Source: Marivirga lumbricoides
GTDB taxonomy: Bacteria; Bacteroidota; Bacteroidia; Cytophagales; Cyclobacteriaceae
Assembly: GCF_014636295.1 (NCBI RefSeq)
Contig: NZ_BMEC01000007.1
Span: 62,001-126,000 of the forward strand
Direction: 5' to 3'
DNA length: 64,000 nucleotides
How positions within the stretch are numbered: the stretch's first letter is position 1; every line of letters starts with the position of its first letter. The notes below the pieces were generated by a model. That model had not been told where the DNA came from and ran no database searches. It saw nothing but the letters and a program-made list of their open reading frames with translations. The translations under genes and the position numbers were made by a program. Positions 18,505 through 27,177 of this stretch are shown here, piece after piece.

Positions 18505-20028
18505 ATGAAGAATAAAGTAATTTTAATGATATTGGATGGTTGGGGCATAGCTACCAATAAAGAAGTATCAGCAGTTGATAAGGCCAACACACCATTTATG
18601 GATAGCCTCTATACCCGGTTCAGAAACAGTAAACTTCAGGCTTCTGGCGAGGCAGTAGGATTACCTGATGGCCAAATGGGTAACTCTGAGGTGGGGCACA
18701 TGAATTTAGGGGCCGGCCGTGTAGTTTATCAGGATCTTGTAAAAATTAGTAAAGCAATTAAAGACGGATCCTTAAAAGATAACAAAGTATTTAGAGATGC
18801 CATTGAATATGCCAGATCTTCGAGGAAAAAGCTTCATTTTATAGGTCTTGTTTCAGATGGAGGGGTGCATTCACACATAGATCATTTAAAAGGATTGCTT
18901 AGTTTGGCAAATGATGCCGGGTTAAAAGATGTTTTTGTACATGCTTTTACCGATGGACGGGATACGGACCCTAAAAGCGGGAAAAAATTCATAAAAGAAG
19001 TAATTGATCATTGTAAACAAACCACCGGTAAATTAGCAAGTATTACTGGAAGATACTATGCTATGGACAGGGATAACCGTTGGGAAAGAGTTAAAGTGGC
19101 TTATGATGCCATGCTGAAATCAGAAGGTGATGGCAAAAAGGATGTGCTAAAAGGAATTCAGAAATCCTATGACAGAGGCATTACAGATGAATTTTTAAAG
19201 CCTATTATTCAGCTGGATTATTCAGGAAACCCTGTAGCGAAAATTGAACCTGAAGATGTGGTGATTTGCTTCAACTTCCGTACTGACAGAGGAAGGGAAA
19301 TTACTCAGGCCCTTACGCAAAAAGCATTCCCTGAGCAGAATATGCATCCTTTAGATCTATATTATATTACAATGACTAAGTATGATGATAGCTTTAAAGG
19401 TGTTAAGGTGTTATTTGAAAAAGACAACCTTACTAATACCTTAGGTGAAGTGCTTGAAAAAAATGGAAAGAAGCAAATAAGGATTGCAGAAACTGAGAAG
19501 TATCCGCACGTAACGTTTTTCTTTTCTGGAGGTCGGGAAAAAGAATTTGATGGAGAAAAAAGAATTATGTGCCCTTCTCCTAAAGTGGCCACTTATGATT
19601 TACAGCCTGAAATGAGCGCTGCAGATATCAGGGATGCCATCATTCCGGAGCTGAAAAAACAGGAAGCTGATTTTGTCTGTTTAAATTTTGCTAATCCTGA
19701 TATGGTGGGGCATACCGGAGATTTTGACGCAGCAGTAAAAGCCTGCGAAACTGTGGATAAATGTGCAAAAGCAGTTGTTGATGTTGCTTTGGAGAATAAT
19801 TATGCCACTATAATTATTGCTGACCATGGTAATTCCGACTTCATGATTAACGAAGATGGAACACCAAATACAGCACATACTACAAACCTTGTGCCCTGTA
19901 TTTTAGTTGATGATACTTTTAGCGGACAAATTAAAGATGGTAAGTTAGGAGATTTAGCCCCTACTATTCTTAAAATGATAGGAATTGAAGTTCCTAAAGA
20001 AATGACAGGAGATATACTGATCAATTAA
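18505..20028 (+). CDS. gpmI: 2,3-bisphosphoglycerate-independent phosphoglycerate mutase
   Basis: 507 residues, the normal length. It interconverts 3- and 2-phosphoglycerate in glycolysis and gluconeogenesis, using two Mn ions and a phosphoserine. Visible signatures: LMILDGWG with metal ligand D11, the nucleophile region GNSEVGHMNLGAGR with S61, the TDGRDT substrate loop near residue 153, GRYYAMDRDNRWER, the FFFSGGREKEF segment, FANPDMVGHTGDF and IADHGNSDFM with C-terminal metal ligands, and AHTTNLVP. Cytoplasmic. Single gene, preceded by a divergent DUF4783-like gene. Confidence 0.97.
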   Translation: MKNKVILMILDGWGIATNKEVSAVDKANTPFMDSLYTRFRNSKLQASGEAVGLPDGQMGNSEVGHMNLGAGRVVYQDLVKISKAIKDGSLKDNKVFRDAIEYARSSRKKLHFIGLVSDGGVHSHIDHLKGLLSLANDAGLKDVFVHAFTDGRDTDPKSGKKFIKEVIDHCKQTTGKLASITGRYYAMDRDNRWERVKVAYDAMLKSEGDGKKDVLKGIQKSYDRGITDEFLKPIIQLDYSGNPVAKIEPEDVVICFNFRTDRGREITQALTQKAFPEQNMHPLDLYYITMTKYDDSFKGVKVLFEKDNLTNTLGEVLEKNGKKQIRIAETEKYPHVTFFFSGGREKEFDGEKRIMCPSPKVATYDLQPEMSAADIRDAIIPELKKQEADFVCLNFANPDMVGHTGDFDAAVKACETVDKCAKAVVDVALENNYATIIIADHGNSDFMINEDGTPNTAHTTNLVPCILVDDTFSGQIKDGKLGDLAPTILKMIGIEVPKEMTGDILIN

Positions 20029-20128
20029 AGTACAATTAGAACTTTTATAATTAGAGAAGTTAGAAATTATAAGCACGTGAAATGTCTTTTTCACTGGTAC
20101 GAATAAATTATATATACATGAAATCAGC

Positions 20129-20218
20129 ATGATTAAGGAGAGGCTCCAACCGAGGATAAATATAATAACCCTGGGCATGGTAGCAACTCCGATCTTTCTG
20201 ATTGCATGTGATAAGTAA
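20129..20218 (+). CDS. candidate 29-aa membrane peptide
   Basis: A short frame, ATG 20129 to TAA 20218, encodes a basic N-terminus (MIKERLQPR) followed by a hydrophobic stretch (INIITLGMVATPIFLIA) and a Cys-Asp-Lys end. The organisation is that of a small single-span membrane peptide. It sits in the 209-base gap between gpmI and the next lipoprotein, 19 bases before the latter's ATG. Below the length at which coding can be trusted from one sequence; conservation would decide it. Confidence 0.35.
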   Translation: MIKERLQPRINIITLGMVATPIFLIACDK

Positions 20219-20237
20219 AAAGCTAAAATATATACAC

Positions 20238-20813
20238 ATGAAATATAGTTCATTGGTTTTTCTTGCTAGTTTCTTTTTCTTGCTCACTTCTTGTGTAGAG
20301 TCTGTAAAAGAGAAACCGATTAATACTTATTTTGATGTAGAGGCACTCGTTGATGAGCAGATTGAGCAACTACGCCAAAAAGATCCTTTGTTGGCAAAGC
20401 AAATATCAATTGACGGCCAGTCCGAAAGAGATACTATTAACTTTGATTCCCTGGGCTGGGTGAATGAGTTGGAAGTGTTTAAACTAGCTAATATTAACAA
20501 ACCTAATTTGAGGGGTGAGTATGAAGCAGTGGAAAAAACACTTGATGACTCCAAAATATGGAGTTATACGGCAGATAAGCAATCCTTAGGAATTGAGTTT
20601 TTGCATGTTTATTTTGGAAGCGATAGCACACTTAAAAAATTGGAAGCACGCTATAATGAGGACAATGCACTCTACACATCTGAAAGAAATCTGGAAATGG
20701 CTTTTGAGAATGTAGATGGTAAAAGCACATTATCAAAGTACAGGATTTATGGTAAGCAAAAAATGATTATGAAAGATGAAGTAGAGTTCTCTATTGAATC
20801 TGAGATATTATAG
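20238..20813 (+). CDS. hypothetical lipoprotein, 191 aa
   Basis: The ATG at 20238 is chosen because it opens a proper lipoprotein signal (MKYSSLVFLASFFFLLTSC, Cys 19); an in-frame ATG 12 codons upstream would bury it. The mature region is acidic with a helical start (VDEQIEQLRQKDPLLAKQ) and beta-rich remainder (LGIEFLHVYFGSDSTLKKLEARYNEDN ... STLSKYRIYGKQKMI). I do not recognise a named family, though this layout recurs in Bacteroidota lipoproteins. It converges on dgt with a shared terminator between them. Confidence 0.75.
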   Translation: MKYSSLVFLASFFFLLTSCVESVKEKPINTYFDVEALVDEQIEQLRQKDPLLAKQISIDGQSERDTINFDSLGWVNELEVFKLANINKPNLRGEYEAVEKTLDDSKIWSYTADKQSLGIEFLHVYFGSDSTLKKLEARYNEDNALYTSERNLEMAFENVDGKSTLSKYRIYGKQKMIMKDEVEFSIESEIL

Positions 20814-20833
20814 GTTGCTTTAAAACTTAAGAT

Positions 20834-20868
20834 TGAAACGAGCCGGATATTTTGTCTGGCTCGTTTCA
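20834..20868. terminator. bidirectional terminator between the lipoprotein gene and dgt
   Basis: Perfect 11-bp stem TGAAACGAGCC (20834-20844) / GGCTCGTTTCA (20858-20868), 13-base loop, placed 21 bases after one stop and 17 bases after the convergent stop. The arms end in TTTC/GAAA, giving a modest U-run on both strands. Confidence 0.8.
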
Positions 20869-20884
20869 GTTTAGACAAATTGAA

Positions 20885-22237
20885 TTAACCGGGTAGGCTA
20901 ATTCCTTTTAATTTTCTGTATAATGTTATGGCATATCTGTCAGTCATTCCACTAATATAATCTATACATATCATACTGATTTCATAGAAGCTTCCGGTTT
21001 CTGTAATCATTTCCTGATATGCTTCAGGCAATAATCTGAAAACTGTCAAATCTTTCTGCCCGGAATCTTCTTTTCCCTTTTGCGCAATCGCGGCTTCTAA
21101 AAATGAACTGAGCAAACCCTCCAAAACCACATGGCCTACAGCTTCCGTTTCCAGCACCAGGCGAGAGCGATATATTTTTTGAACTGATACGGCTATAATA
21201 TCTCTTAGCACTTTTTTAGAAGGTACTAAGTCCATTAATGCTGTATCGAACTGACCGCTTAGTATTTCAGCTTCATTTTCTTTAAAAATATTTACGCATT
21301 GTTCAATTAAAGCATTGATAGCCAGGGCACGCAAATACCCTATTTTTTCGTTTTTACCTTTCGTTTTTTCCAGTTTTTCAGGCATATAGCTTTCCCCCAG
21401 AATTTCTGCCAGTAAATCTCTGGCCTGTTCAAAAGGCACCCAGCCTAGCCTGCATCCATCCTCCAGGTCAATAATATGATAGCAAATATCATCAGCGGCT
21501 TCCACCAAAAAGGTTAAAGGATGACGTGAATAGATGGCTTCTGAATCTGATAAGCGCAAAAGTCCTACAGCTTCTGCCAATTCAGTAAATATGTCTTTTT
21601 CGCTCTGAAAGAAGCCATATTTTTTCTGGCTTCTTCTGCTTTTGTCTCTTTCGCTGATAAGAGAGGGTCTGGGGTATTTGGTAAAAGCAGCTAATGTACT
21701 TAGGGTAAGTTTTATCCCTTGGTTATCAGGTCTGTTCAGCAGGCGGAAACCCTGCGCATTTCCTTCAAAATTGGTTAAATCCTTCCATTCAGCCTCACTT
21801 ACCTGTGCTTTAATGGTTTTACCAATAGTGCTTTTCTCAAAAAAATCGGAAATAGCATCTTCCCCTGAGTGTCCGAATGGAGGGTTGCCTATATCATGTG
21901 ATAGTGAAGCAGCAGCCACAATAGCTCCAAAATCAAATGCTGAAAAACCTGCTTCCTTTAATTCAGGATATTTTTCAGTAATCACTTCTCCTACTTTTTT
22001 TCCTAAAGAGCGCCCTACACTACTTACCTCTAAACTATGGGTCAGACGTGTGTGTACAAAATCTTCTTCAGGGAGAGGTACTACCTGGGTCTTGTCCTGA
22101 AGTCTTCTGAATGGATGAGAAAAGATGATTCTATCGTAATCCTGCTCAAAAAATGAGCGGGCGCTTGATTGTGCATTTTTACCCGACTGACCTAACCTGT
22201 CAGGATTCAAGAGTTTAATCCATTCCATTTTTTCCAT
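20885..22237 (-). CDS. dgt: deoxyguanosinetriphosphate triphosphohydrolase
   Basis: 450 residues of the HD superfamily. It hydrolyses dGTP (in many members other dNTPs too) to the nucleoside and triphosphate, with effects on dNTP pools and phage. Motifs: FRRLQDKTQV (43-52), HTRLTHSLEV with metal ligand H67, SHDIGNPPFGHSGE with H114-D115 and the catalytic His 123, and the later DDICYHIIDLEDG with D. The C-terminus YISGMTDRYAITLYRKL is conserved. Two Met codons at the start (1 and 4) are equally possible. It is divergent from the M61 peptidase gene. Confidence 0.95.
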   Translation of the reverse strand: MEKMEWIKLLNPDRLGQSGKNAQSSARSFFEQDYDRIIFSHPFRRLQDKTQVVPLPEEDFVHTRLTHSLEVSSVGRSLGKKVGEVITEKYPELKEAGFSAFDFGAIVAAASLSHDIGNPPFGHSGEDAISDFFEKSTIGKTIKAQVSEAEWKDLTNFEGNAQGFRLLNRPDNQGIKLTLSTLAAFTKYPRPSLISERDKSRRSQKKYGFFQSEKDIFTELAEAVGLLRLSDSEAIYSRHPLTFLVEAADDICYHIIDLEDGCRLGWVPFEQARDLLAEILGESYMPEKLEKTKGKNEKIGYLRALAINALIEQCVNIFKENEAEILSGQFDTALMDLVPSKKVLRDIIAVSVQKIYRSRLVLETEAVGHVVLEGLLSSFLEAAIAQKGKEDSGQKDLTVFRLLPEAYQEMITETGSFYEISMICIDYISGMTDRYAITLYRKLKGISLPG

Positions 22238-22381
22238 TGGGTAAAATTAGAACATTGTTTTACAGCATAAAAGCGTGATATAAATTTTTCAAGGATCAGT
22301 AATGAGAGAAAGTTTGAATTACTATTGTTTTAATGAATACAGAATTATGTAAATGGTACTTTATTTAAAGGGATTGGCTGC

Positions 22382-22389
22382 TATATTTG
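22382..22389 (+). promoter_or_regulatory. -7 box for the M61 peptidase gene
   Basis: TATATTTG is an exact TAnnTTTG match 18 bases before the ATG at 22408; no well-spaced -33 TTG is seen. The position would leave a very short leader. Confidence 0.45.
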
Positions 22390-22407
22390 TAAAAACTAAA
22401 CAGAATA

Positions 22408-24207
22408 ATGATGTTGAAAAGAACTATTTTTTTTATAAGTCTCCTTTTTATTGGCAGTGGACTACTGGCACAGGATTTGGCTTATACTGTTAACCTGAAC
22501 AACAGGGAAGGAGATACTTTTAAAGTAAGCCTTACAATTGACACGAAATTAGGTGAAGAAAATAACATTTATCAATTTGCTGCAACTGCTCCGGGAACTT
22601 ATCAGGTAATGGATATGGGACGCTTTGTGAGAAGCTTCAAAGCTTTTGATAAGAAGGGCAGAGAAATAGAAACTGAACAAATTGCCACCAATCAATTTAA
22701 GATTGTGGATGCTAAAAAGGTGAAAAAGGTAAAAACCATTACCTATGAAATAGCTGAAACATGGGACACTGAAGTAGAAGAAAATACTATTTATAAAATG
22801 TGCGGTTCCTCTATAGAGGATGACAACGTGTTGATTAATGGGCAAACTGTTTTTGGATATTTTTCAGGAATGCAATCCGCTCCATTAAGCATTAAACTGC
22901 AATACCCTGCTGACTGGAAAGTAGGTACTGCATTAACTAAGAATGCTGAAGGCTTATACATAGCAGATAACTACGACCACATTGTTGATTCCCCTATTTT
23001 ATTGGGTAGATTAACCAAAGCTAATACGGATTTAGGAGGTACAAACATTGATGTTTATACTTATTCTAAAACTGATATGATCACTTCAGAGGATCTGTTA
23101 GGAGCCATGGAGGAAATGCTAAAAGCAGCAGATGCCTTTGTAGTGGAATTTCCTGTGGATAGATATACTTTCCTTTTTCATTTTGAAGATGAAACCTGGG
23201 GTGCCTGGGAACATTCCTATAGCTCTGAATATATTTATGCTGAAGAGCCATGGACTCCTCAGCTGGCTGCAAGAATTACCAGCACAGCCGCACATGAATT
23301 TTTTCATATTATTACCCCGCTGAATATTCATAGTGAAATAATTGAGCAATTTAATTTTATTGAGCCAACCCCTTCCGAACACTTATGGATGTATGAGGGT
23401 GTTACTGAATGGGCATCCGACATGATGCAACTGAGAGGTGGAATGATTGAATTGAAGGATCTGTTCAATGAGCTGCAACAAAAATTATATGTGGATGGTC
23501 GCTATGATTCAGCCTACAGCTTAAGTAAGTTAAGTTTAACCTCTTATACTCCAGAAGGTCAGGAACAATACGGTAATATTTACATGAGAGGAGCACTTGT
23601 GGCAGGATTGTTAGACATCAGACTTTTAGAGCTTTCTGACGGGAAGCGTGGACTTAGAGAAGTGGTAAATGAACTTTCTAAAAAATATGGTCCGGATAAT
23701 GCATTTCCGGAAGATAAATTTTTCGACATTTTTGTTGAGATGACTTATCCTGAGATTGCTGATTTCTTTGATAAATACATTAAAAATGCAAATCCTTTGC
23801 CTGTTAAAGAGTATTATAAAAAAATAGGGATTGATTATAAGCGAAAAGAAAAGACAGGTAAAATGGTGCCAAGTTTAGGTTATGGACTGGCTGCCCCTGA
23901 AGGCAAAATAATTATTACTGAGCCAACAGACTCTTTGAGTGGGATGGGAGTAAAAGCTAACGATATTTTTCTAAAAGTTAACGGTACAGAAGTGAGCTTG
24001 CAAAATGCCAGAATGGTGATTGGCACTTTGTCTCAACAGCCCATCGGTTATGAATATGATCTTACTGTATTAAGAGGAGATGAGGAGAAAGAGATTAAAG
24101 CAAAGATCATAGCCAAAGAAGAGGTAAAAGAGCACATGTTCACTATTGATGAAGATGCCAGTGCCGAAGCTAAAAGGCTAAGAGCAATTTGGCAGAAGAA
24201 TATTTAA
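22408..24207 (+). CDS. secreted M61-family (glycyl aminopeptidase-like) metallopeptidase with PDZ domain
   Basis: 599 residues with a signal peptide (about 1-21, ending LLAQ). The N-terminal beta domain (about 25-190) precedes a thermolysin-like catalytic domain with HEFFH (H296-E297-x-x-H300) and a downstream MYEGVTEW whose Glu is the likely third zinc ligand (E330). A PDZ domain follows (about 480-580: LGYGLAAPEGKIIITEPTDSLSGMGVKANDIFLKVNG). This order is that of M61 enzymes, which trim Gly/Ala-rich N-termini. Periplasmic or surface-exposed. A terminator follows, so it is transcribed alone. Confidence 0.9.
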   Translation: MMLKRTIFFISLLFIGSGLLAQDLAYTVNLNNREGDTFKVSLTIDTKLGEENNIYQFAATAPGTYQVMDMGRFVRSFKAFDKKGREIETEQIATNQFKIVDAKKVKKVKTITYEIAETWDTEVEENTIYKMCGSSIEDDNVLINGQTVFGYFSGMQSAPLSIKLQYPADWKVGTALTKNAEGLYIADNYDHIVDSPILLGRLTKANTDLGGTNIDVYTYSKTDMITSEDLLGAMEEMLKAADAFVVEFPVDRYTFLFHFEDETWGAWEHSYSSEYIYAEEPWTPQLAARITSTAAHEFFHIITPLNIHSEIIEQFNFIEPTPSEHLWMYEGVTEWASDMMQLRGGMIELKDLFNELQQKLYVDGRYDSAYSLSKLSLTSYTPEGQEQYGNIYMRGALVAGLLDIRLLELSDGKRGLREVVNELSKKYGPDNAFPEDKFFDIFVEMTYPEIADFFDKYIKNANPLPVKEYYKKIGIDYKRKEKTGKMVPSLGYGLAAPEGKIIITEPTDSLSGMGVKANDIFLKVNGTEVSLQNARMVIGTLSQQPIGYEYDLTVLRGDEEKEIKAKIIAKEEVKEHMFTIDEDASAEAKRLRAIWQKNI

Positions 24208-24221
24208 AATAAAAGTTTATC

Positions 24222-24246
24222 AAAAGCTCCTATATGGAGCTTTTTT
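24222..24246 (+). terminator. Rho-independent terminator after the M61 peptidase gene
   Basis: AAAAGCTCC (24222-24230) pairs with GGAGCTTTT (24236-24244), five-base loop, followed by more T residues; 14 bases past the stop. Confidence 0.85.
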
Positions 24247-24326
24247 ATGCTCTTTACTTTATTTTTAAATTGTGGCTGTGAGTTTAATTATGTAGCTTTC
24301 ATCGTTATACTTTTTACACAAAATTA

Positions 24327-26498
24327 ATGAGAGCCTTGATCAGAATCTTTTCTGTTGTCTTACTATTTATAGGTTTTTTAGCCCATTCCACGGCAGCCAG
24401 GGAGCCGGTACTAAAGGTACTGGCAGGGCAGAAATATGAAGAGATTGGTCAGGATATATTAATTTTTAAAGATTATACTCATCAAGTTTCCTTTCAGGAA
24501 ATCTTATCAGAACAATATCAGAAACAATTTGAAAGGGGAAACCAGGATGTACTCAGTTTTGGATTACAGGATATAAGCCTCTGGCTTAAGATTAATGTGG
24601 AATTAGAGCATAGTGAAAGCGTGCCTTATATGTTAGAAATAGCATTCCCGACCTTAGATTCCATATTCTATTTTTATCAGGATGGAGACAGATGGGGGGA
24701 AATGTTTGCAGGGGACAGAATACCGTTTAGTGAAAGAGAAATAGATCATAAAAACTTTGTATTTCCTATCCAGCCCGCTCCTAGAAAAATCACTACAGTC
24801 TATCTTAGGATAAGAAATAAAGGATCTATTATTCTTCCTATAAAAATAGCACCTAAGGAGGGCTTTTTTGCAGCTGATTTACAAGAAGAGCTACTGTATG
24901 GGATTTTTTATGGGATTATGATTGTCATGTTTCTTTATAACTTATTCCTGGCTTTTGCAGCAAGAAGCTTAAGCTATTTGTATTATATAGGAATTATTGC
25001 GGGAAATTTATTTTCACTTTCGGCACTTAACGGACATGCTTTCCAGTATTTGTGGCCAAATAATCCCTGGTGGGCTAACCACGTGATTATTTTCGGCATA
25101 GGCTTTTGGATATTCTCAGGCAACTTATTTGCTATCAGGTTTTTGGAGTCTAATAAAAACTCGAGAGGCTATCATATTGGTTTTAAAGTGATGCGATTTA
25201 TGGGGCTCATTATTATAGTCCTGGCTTTTGTGCTGGATTATGAAATCAGCCTGGTTATAGCAAATTATACCCTTGCTTTTAACTGTGTTTATCTTCTTGC
25301 CAATGGAATACTATTTTGGAGAAAAGGCGTTAAAGTAGCTGAAATTTTCACTATGGCCTGGGCATTGTATTTAATAGGAATTCTGCTTTACACGCTCAGA
25401 AACCTTGGCTTCCTTCCTGTTAATTTCATGACGACTCATGTGCTTGAGTTTGGAGCTGTAAGTGAAGTTATTCTTCTATCCATCTCCTTCGGATATAAAT
25501 ACAGATTGTTGGAGGTGGATAAGAAAAAAGCGCAAAAAAATGTTTTGGATATAATGACTCGCAGTCAGGAGTTAATCCAACTTCAAAACGATGACCTTGA
25601 ACATAGAATTCAAGAGCGAACGCAGGAGTTAAAGCAAAAGCAGGATGAAGTACTCCAACAAAATGAGGAACTGAATGCGAAGAATGAAAAACTGACTGAA
25701 GCGCAAACTATTATAGAGCAGCAAAATATTCTTTTAAGAAAATATAATGATGACCTGGAAAACCAGGTGGCCACCAGAACAAATGATTTACAACAAAGTA
25801 ATCAGGAACTTGCTCAAAATGTGCAACAGTTGGAGCAATATGCTTTTATGACGGCTCACAATTTACGGGCACCTGTCGCCAGGCTCCTTGGGCTTACCAA
25901 TCTGCTTGAACTTAGTCCTGATACTGATAAACAGGAGTGGATGATGATCCTTTCCAAAATTAAGGAAGAGGGAAATAGCCTGGATGCAGTAATTAAGGAT
26001 ATGAATGCTATCATTCAGCTGAGGAGTGCTGCAGATGTTGAGCTTGAATGGGTAAATATTGAGGAAAAAGTAAATCAGGTAAAAAGAATATTAAAAAATT
26101 CTATAGCTGTCAGTAAGATTGAGATACTATTAAATACAAAAGCATTTACAGAGATTAAAAGTAACCCTACTTACATAGAAAGCATACTTTATAACCTTAT
26201 TTCAAATGCAATTAAATACAAAGCTCCAGGAGATCACTCATATATTGAGATAAAAACCGAAAGGCTGGAGGAGAATCTTTTGGTATCAGTAAGGGATAAT
26301 GGTGTTGGAATAAATTTGGACAAATATGGAAATCAGCTTTTTGGTATGTACAAGCGATTTCATCCCCATATTGAAGGTAAAGGGCTGGGGTTGTTTTTGG
26401 TAAAAAGTCAGATGAGTATTTTAGGAGGAGATGTGAAAGTGGAAAGTACACCCGGCTTAGGCACCACTTTTAAGTTATTTTTCCCCCTCAGTCTTTAA
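24327..26498 (+). CDS. 7TMR-DISM sensor histidine kinase
   Basis: 723 residues. Signal peptide (1-23), a periplasmic 7TMR-DISMED2-type jelly-roll domain (about 40-180: FGLQDISLWLKINVE, TVYLRIRNKGSIILPI), seven membrane helices (about 190-395), a long coiled coil (about 400-505, rich in Gln and Glu), then the dimerisation/phosphoacceptor helix MTAHNLRAPVARLLGL (H511; the HNLRxP type frequent in Bacteroidota) and an HATPase domain with N box LISNAIKYK, VRDNGVGIN and GKGLGLFL. No response regulator is adjacent, so it is an orphan kinase. The sensing domain may bind carbohydrate or other small ligands; the signal is unknown. Confidence 0.92.
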   Translation: MRALIRIFSVVLLFIGFLAHSTAAREPVLKVLAGQKYEEIGQDILIFKDYTHQVSFQEILSEQYQKQFERGNQDVLSFGLQDISLWLKINVELEHSESVPYMLEIAFPTLDSIFYFYQDGDRWGEMFAGDRIPFSEREIDHKNFVFPIQPAPRKITTVYLRIRNKGSIILPIKIAPKEGFFAADLQEELLYGIFYGIMIVMFLYNLFLAFAARSLSYLYYIGIIAGNLFSLSALNGHAFQYLWPNNPWWANHVIIFGIGFWIFSGNLFAIRFLESNKNSRGYHIGFKVMRFMGLIIIVLAFVLDYEISLVIANYTLAFNCVYLLANGILFWRKGVKVAEIFTMAWALYLIGILLYTLRNLGFLPVNFMTTHVLEFGAVSEVILLSISFGYKYRLLEVDKKKAQKNVLDIMTRSQELIQLQNDDLEHRIQERTQELKQKQDEVLQQNEELNAKNEKLTEAQTIIEQQNILLRKYNDDLENQVATRTNDLQQSNQELAQNVQQLEQYAFMTAHNLRAPVARLLGLTNLLELSPDTDKQEWMMILSKIKEEGNSLDAVIKDMNAIIQLRSAADVELEWVNIEEKVNQVKRILKNSIAVSKIEILLNTKAFTEIKSNPTYIESILYNLISNAIKYKAPGDHSYIEIKTERLEENLLVSVRDNGVGINLDKYGNQLFGMYKRFHPHIEGKGLGLFLVKSQMSILGGDVKVESTPGLGTTFKLFFPLSL

Positions 26499-27086
26499 TG
26501 TGATTTCAAACTTCAAAAAGGAAGAATCAATCGTTATTTTTGTACAAATACCTTGCTCATTATAATCATAAATACTTTTATCACCATTAGGTATTTCAAA
26601 CATATACCTGTTTTCGTCCGGAAGTTTTGCAATCTTAACATAATCCAGAAATCTTTCTGAAAAGACCGCATCTCTTTGTTTAGGCTTCGAGAAATATAGC
26701 TGAAGCATACTTGTGTTTAACAAGCCATCGATTTTCTCTTTTTCTCCATCTTTGTTGCCGAGGTAAGCTGACTGCATACCAATTCTCTCCAATTTAGCCT
26801 CTTCTTCTTTCTCTCCATTTTTTTTGTGAATAAAATACGCATTCTGAAGCGTTCCATCTTGGTAGATTGCCTCATAGAGGAATACTAAATTGGTTGTTCT
26901 GAAAAGTGAATACTCCACTTCTGAAACTGCAGAGTAATAAGTTTTTCCTTCAGCAAGCTTTTTTTGGGTAACCAGCATGCTTCCAACATTTTTTCCTGCC
27001 ACAGTAATGTCATAGCTAAGCTCCTGCGCATTCAGGTAAAAATTAAAGGACAGTAAGACGGATGCTAACAGAAAATGCTTCAACAT
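26475..27086 (-). CDS. DUF6134-like secreted protein, 203 aa
   Basis: Signal peptide (about 1-20, FNFYLNAQ), then a beta-rich domain beginning ELSYDITVAGKNVGSMLVTQK and containing repeated long antiparallel-strand stretches (YSLFRTTNLVFLYEAIYQDG). The opening YDI...G..G.M is the pattern of DUF6134, a Bacteroidota family of unknown function, probably periplasmic and lipocalin-like. Its last 24 bases overlap the 3' end of the convergent histidine kinase gene, so no terminator separates the two. Confidence 0.72.
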   Translation of the reverse strand: MLKHFLLASVLLSFNFYLNAQELSYDITVAGKNVGSMLVTQKKLAEGKTYYSAVSEVEYSLFRTTNLVFLYEAIYQDGTLQNAYFIHKKNGEKEEEAKLERIGMQSAYLGNKDGEKEKIDGLLNTSMLQLYFSKPKQRDAVFSERFLDYVKIAKLPDENRYMFEIPNGDKSIYDYNEQGICTKITIDSSFLKFEITLKTEGEK

Positions 27087-27177
27087 AATATTTAAGTAAT
27101 TAACTGTTATAAACTTCAGTAATAAGAAATTATTTCAATATACTTTAAATATTGATAAAAGTAAGGCATTGAAATTA

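Noticed and set aside
21642-22100. 152-codon frame antisense to dgt
   Set aside because: Dgt motifs are intact on the other strand; the antisense product is Ser/Pro/Leu-rich with no domain.
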